A model generated the notes under the pieces. It did no database searches. It saw only the letters and a list, made by a program, of their open reading frames with translations, and was not told the DNA's origin. Made by a program: the position numbers and the translations under genes. Positions 5,812-7,488 of a stretch of DNA of 7,488 nt are shown here, one piece after another; position 1 is the stretch's first letter; each line of letters begins with the position of its first letter. The stretch is from Bacteroidota bacterium (GTDB lineage Bacteria > Bacteroidota > Bacteroidia > Bacteroidales > P3), in assembly GCA_030540495.1 (NCBI GenBank), contig JAUNWC010000067.1, forward strand, positions 1-7,488. The letters run 5' to 3'.

Positions 5812-6891
5812 ATGTTTGAGAAAAATACAAAAATATACATAGCCGGGCATAAAGGACTTGTGGGCTCTGCTATATGGCAAAATCTATGGCAAAGAGGTTT
5901 TCATAATCTAATAGGAAAGACTCACAAAGAGTTAGACCTAATGGATAGAGCAAAAGTTAGAGAGTTTTTTGATAAAGAAAAGCCCGAAGTAGTAGTATTG
6001 GCGGCCGCTTTTGTGGGTGGAATAATGGCAAACTCTCTTTATAGAGCAGATTTTATTTACAACAACTTGCAGATACAACAAAATGTTATAGGAGAGTGTT
6101 TTTCTCATAGGGTTAAAAAACTTCTTTTCTTAGGTAGTACTTGTATTTATCCCCGTATGGCTACCCAACCAATAAAAGAAGAAGAGTTGCTTACCTCCCC
6201 CTTAGAATATACCAACGAACCATACGCAATAGCAAAGATAGCGGGCTTGAAAATGTGTGAAAGTTTTGCTTTGCAATATGGGTGTAATTATATTGCCGTT
6301 ATGCCTACAAATCTTTATGGTTACAATGATAATTTTCACTTAGAAAACTCCCATGTTTTGCCTGCTATGATTAGAAAGATTTTTCTTGCCAAGTGCTTGA
6401 TGGAAGATAATTGGGAAGTTTTGAGAAAGGATTTGAATAAAAGAAAAGTTGAAAACATTAGTGGAGAAAGCACCAAAGAGGAAATAAGCGAAATTCTAAA
6501 AAAATATGGAATAGAGAAAAACAACCTAAAACTTTGGGGAAGTGGAAAGGTGTTGAGGGAATTTCTTTGGAGCGAGGATATGGCAGATGCAAGTGTGCAT
6601 ATACTACTAAATGTAGATTTCAAAGATACCTACCCACAAGGAGAAAAACAGATAAGAAATTGCCATATCAACATAGGTACGGGCAAAGAAACAACAATAA
6701 AGGACTTGTCGGAAATGATAAAAAAAGAACTTTCCTATAAGGGAGAAATTCTTTGGGATGCAAGTTATCCAGATGGTACTCCGAGAAAATTGACAGATGT
6801 TAGCAAGTTACATTCTTTGGGCTGGAGACACAGAGTAGAATTATTGGAAGGCATACACTTGCTGACGCAATGGTATAAAGATAACTTATAA
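5812..6891 (+). CDS. fcl: GDP-L-fucose synthase (GDP-4-keto-6-deoxymannose epimerase/reductase)
   Basis: The 359-aa protein is a short-chain dehydrogenase/reductase of the extended type that converts GDP-4-keto-6-deoxy-D-mannose to GDP-L-fucose using NADPH in the cytosol, supplying fucose for surface glycans. The Rossmann loop AGHKGLVGSA (11-20) is at the N-terminus. Ser109 and Cys111 in GSTCIYP and Tyr138-x3-Lys142 in YAIAK form the expected catalytic set. His182 in SHVLPA and Arg249 in LREFLWSEDMADA match known substrate-site positions. At 359 aa it is about 38 residues longer than the E. coli enzyme. The extra segment lies at about 197-235 (MEDNWEVLRKDLNKRKVENI and on), before LWGSGKVLREF, as in Bacteroides-type enzymes. 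The usual partner gmd (GDP-mannose 4,6-dehydratase) is not in the window. ATG at 5812 has no Shine-Dalgarno. The stop is 3 nt before cdd, so the two are probably cotranscribed. Confidence 0.93.
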   Translation: MFEKNTKIYIAGHKGLVGSAIWQNLWQRGFHNLIGKTHKELDLMDRAKVREFFDKEKPEVVVLAAAFVGGIMANSLYRADFIYNNLQIQQNVIGECFSHRVKKLLFLGSTCIYPRMATQPIKEEELLTSPLEYTNEPYAIAKIAGLKMCESFALQYGCNYIAVMPTNLYGYNDNFHLENSHVLPAMIRKIFLAKCLMEDNWEVLRKDLNKRKVENISGESTKEEISEILKKYGIEKNNLKLWGSGKVLREFLWSEDMADASVHILLNVDFKDTYPQGEKQIRNCHINIGTGKETTIKDLSEMIKKELSYKGEILWDASYPDGTPRKLTDVSKLHSLGWRHRVELLEGIHLLTQWYKDNL

Positions 6892-6894
6892 ATT

Positions 6895-7359
6895 ATGGAA
6901 AAACATACTTTGAACATAGATTATAATATTTTGCAAATAGAGGATTTGTCTTTGCAAGACAGAGAGTTAATGGACAAAGCAAAAGAAGAGTTAAAAAATT
7001 CTTATTCGCCTTATTCTCATTTCAAAGTTGCTTGCGCCATAAGGACAAAATCGGGCAAAATCTTTGTTGGTTGCAATCAAGAAAATGTTGCCTATCCTTC
7101 GGGCTTATGTGCCGAAAGAGTGGCTCTTTTTTCTGTTGGAGCCAAGAAAGAAATACCTCAAACACTATTTATAGTTGCCAAAAACGAAAAAAACGAGACT
7201 TCCACTGCTTTTCCTTGTGGAGCATGTCGGCAGGTAATGGCAGAATTTCAAAACTTTATTTCCAAACAAGATATAAAAATAATGCTACTAACCCAAGATG
7301 AAAAGATTCTATCCTTCAAAAGTGTAAATGATTTACTGCCTTTTACCTTTGAGTTATAA
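6895..7359 (+). CDS. cdd: Cytidine deaminase
   Basis: The 154-aa protein is a homotetrameric-type, zinc-dependent cytidine/deoxycytidine deaminase that makes uridine/deoxyuridine in pyrimidine salvage. YSPYSHFKVACAI (38-49) is the N-terminal signature. NQENVAYPSGLCAER (61-75) provides the substrate-binding Asn61 and Asn64-region residues, zinc ligand Cys72 and proton-shuttle Glu74. PCGACRQ (107-113) provides zinc ligands Cys108 and Cys111. The length fits the single-domain family, with an N-terminal extension of about 20 residues before the core as seen in other Bacteroidetes. The start at 6895, 3 nt after the fcl stop, suits an operon. The gene is complete, and the second repeat array begins directly downstream. 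Confidence 0.94.
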   Translation: MEKHTLNIDYNILQIEDLSLQDRELMDKAKEELKNSYSPYSHFKVACAIRTKSGKIFVGCNQENVAYPSGLCAERVALFSVGAKKEIPQTLFIVAKNEKNETSTAFPCGACRQVMAEFQNFISKQDIKIMLLTQDEKILSFKSVNDLLPFTFEL

Positions 7360-7373
7360 GTTTCTTATAGGTT

Positions 7374-7394
7374 ACAGCCACAGGCTGTTTTATT
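7374..7394 (+). terminator. Possible intrinsic terminator after cdd, formed by the first hairpin of array 2
   Basis: ACAGCC-ACA-GGCTGT (7374-7388) is a perfect 6-bp stem with a 3-nt loop followed directly by TTTATT, 14 nt after the cdd stop. This is a weak but recognisable Rho-independent layout. The stem is short and the T-tract interrupted, and the same block recurs (decayed) in array 1, so it may simply be a repeat unit that doubles as a terminator. Confidence 0.4.
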
Positions 7395-7395
7395 G

Positions 7396-7404
7396 GGCAA
7401 AGCC
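7396..7404. repeat. Mini-palindrome GGC-AAA-GCC inside array 2
   Basis: It interrupts what would be a heptamer (ATTGG ... GGTT). The same 9-mer occurs in reverse complement at 284-292 in the centre of array 1 and as the core of the hairpin at 351-365, so the GSC-NNN-GSC core appears to move or vary independently of the longer GGAG/CTCC stem. Confidence 0.5.
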
Positions 7405-7418
7405 GGTTAGAATAGGTT

Positions 7419-7433
7419 GGAGGTCTTGCCTCC
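7419..7433. repeat. Hairpin GGAGG-TCTTG-CCTCC in array 2
   Basis: A 5-bp perfect stem with a 5-nt loop. As RNA from the plus strand, a U-G wobble would extend it to 6 bp with a CUU loop. It differs from GGAGGCTTTGCCTCC (351-365) by a CT/TC swap. Its flanks are in plus orientation, whereas those of 351-365 are in minus orientation. Confidence 0.7.
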
Positions 7434-7462
7434 TTATAAGTTAGCATAAGTTGTAATAGGTT

Positions 7463-7477
7463 GGAGCCGTAGGCTCC
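7463..7477. repeat. Perfect hairpin GGAGCC-GTA-GGCTCC in array 2
   Basis: A 6-bp perfect stem with a GTA loop, flanked by ATAGGTT (7456-7462) and TATAAGTT (7478-7485). It is the exact reverse complement of the 15-mer at 214-228, while its flanks keep the same orientation as there. Confidence 0.85.
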
Positions 7478-7488
7478 TATAAGTTAAG

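Larger units (their letters stand above)
7366..7488. repeat. Intergenic repeat array 2 (continues past the right edge)
   Basis: This is the same family as the array at 161-382 and is collinear with its left half. ATARGTT heptamers start at 7367, 7412, 7436, 7446, 7456 and 7479, plus a GGTT remnant at 7405 exactly 10 nt before the next GGTT. Hairpin blocks lie at 7374-7388, 7419-7433 and 7463-7477, each after ATAGGTT; the last two are followed by TATAAGTT. Spacing is 10 nt between plain units and 23-24 nt across a complete hairpin block. The array begins 7 nt after the cdd stop, so it lies in the 3' region of the operon, as array 1 lies 3' of the other operon. Confidence 0.85.

Noticed and set aside
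6336..6623. Open frame of 95 codons on the minus strand opposite fcl
   Set aside because: It is a shadow of the fcl insertion region, with no family features or upstream signals.

Overview
The window looks like chromosomal DNA from a low-G+C member of the Bacteroidetes, most likely Bacteroidales. Four things point there. The PurF homologue is the long form (about 630 aa) with the C-terminal tail I associate with Bacteroidales. The GDP-L-fucose synthase carries the roughly 38-residue insertion seen in Bacteroides-type enzymes. Start codons lack Shine-Dalgarno sequences. The only promoter-like elements are of the Bacteroidetes sigma type (TAnnTTTG at -7). No rRNA, tRNA, phage, transposase or CRISPR genes are visible.

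Layout from left to right: (1) positions 1-39 hold the first 13 codons of a minus-strand gene for an exported protein that runs off the left edge, with a candidate promoter at 99-129. (2) Positions 161-382 hold a gene-free, highly ordered intergenic repeat array made of 10-nt-phased ATARGTT heptamers with short G+C-rich hairpins. The left half is in one orientation and the right half in the other. (3) Positions 402-5675 hold a tight minus-strand operon, nadE - purF - TPR protein, with a 7-nt gap and then a 1-nt TGATG overlap. (4) Positions 5676-5811 are a 136-nt divergent promoter region. (5) Positions 5812-7359 hold a plus-strand pair, fcl and cdd, separated by 3 nt. (6) Positions 7366-7488 hold a second array of the same repeat family, continuing past the right edge.

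The metabolic genes are housekeeping functions: the last step of NAD synthesis, a PurF-type glutamine PRPP amidotransferase, GDP-L-fucose synthesis and pyrimidine salvage. The TPR protein is exported, and its link to nadE and purF is unknown.

The two points most worth attention are these. First, the NadE protein keeps an N-terminal nitrilase-like glutaminase domain, but valine sits where the catalytic cysteine is expected, so it may not be able to hydrolyse glutamine. Second, the repeat family at both ends combines strict 10-nt phasing, compensated hairpin stems and hairpins that appear inverted relative to constant flanks. I do not recognise it as a named repeat class.
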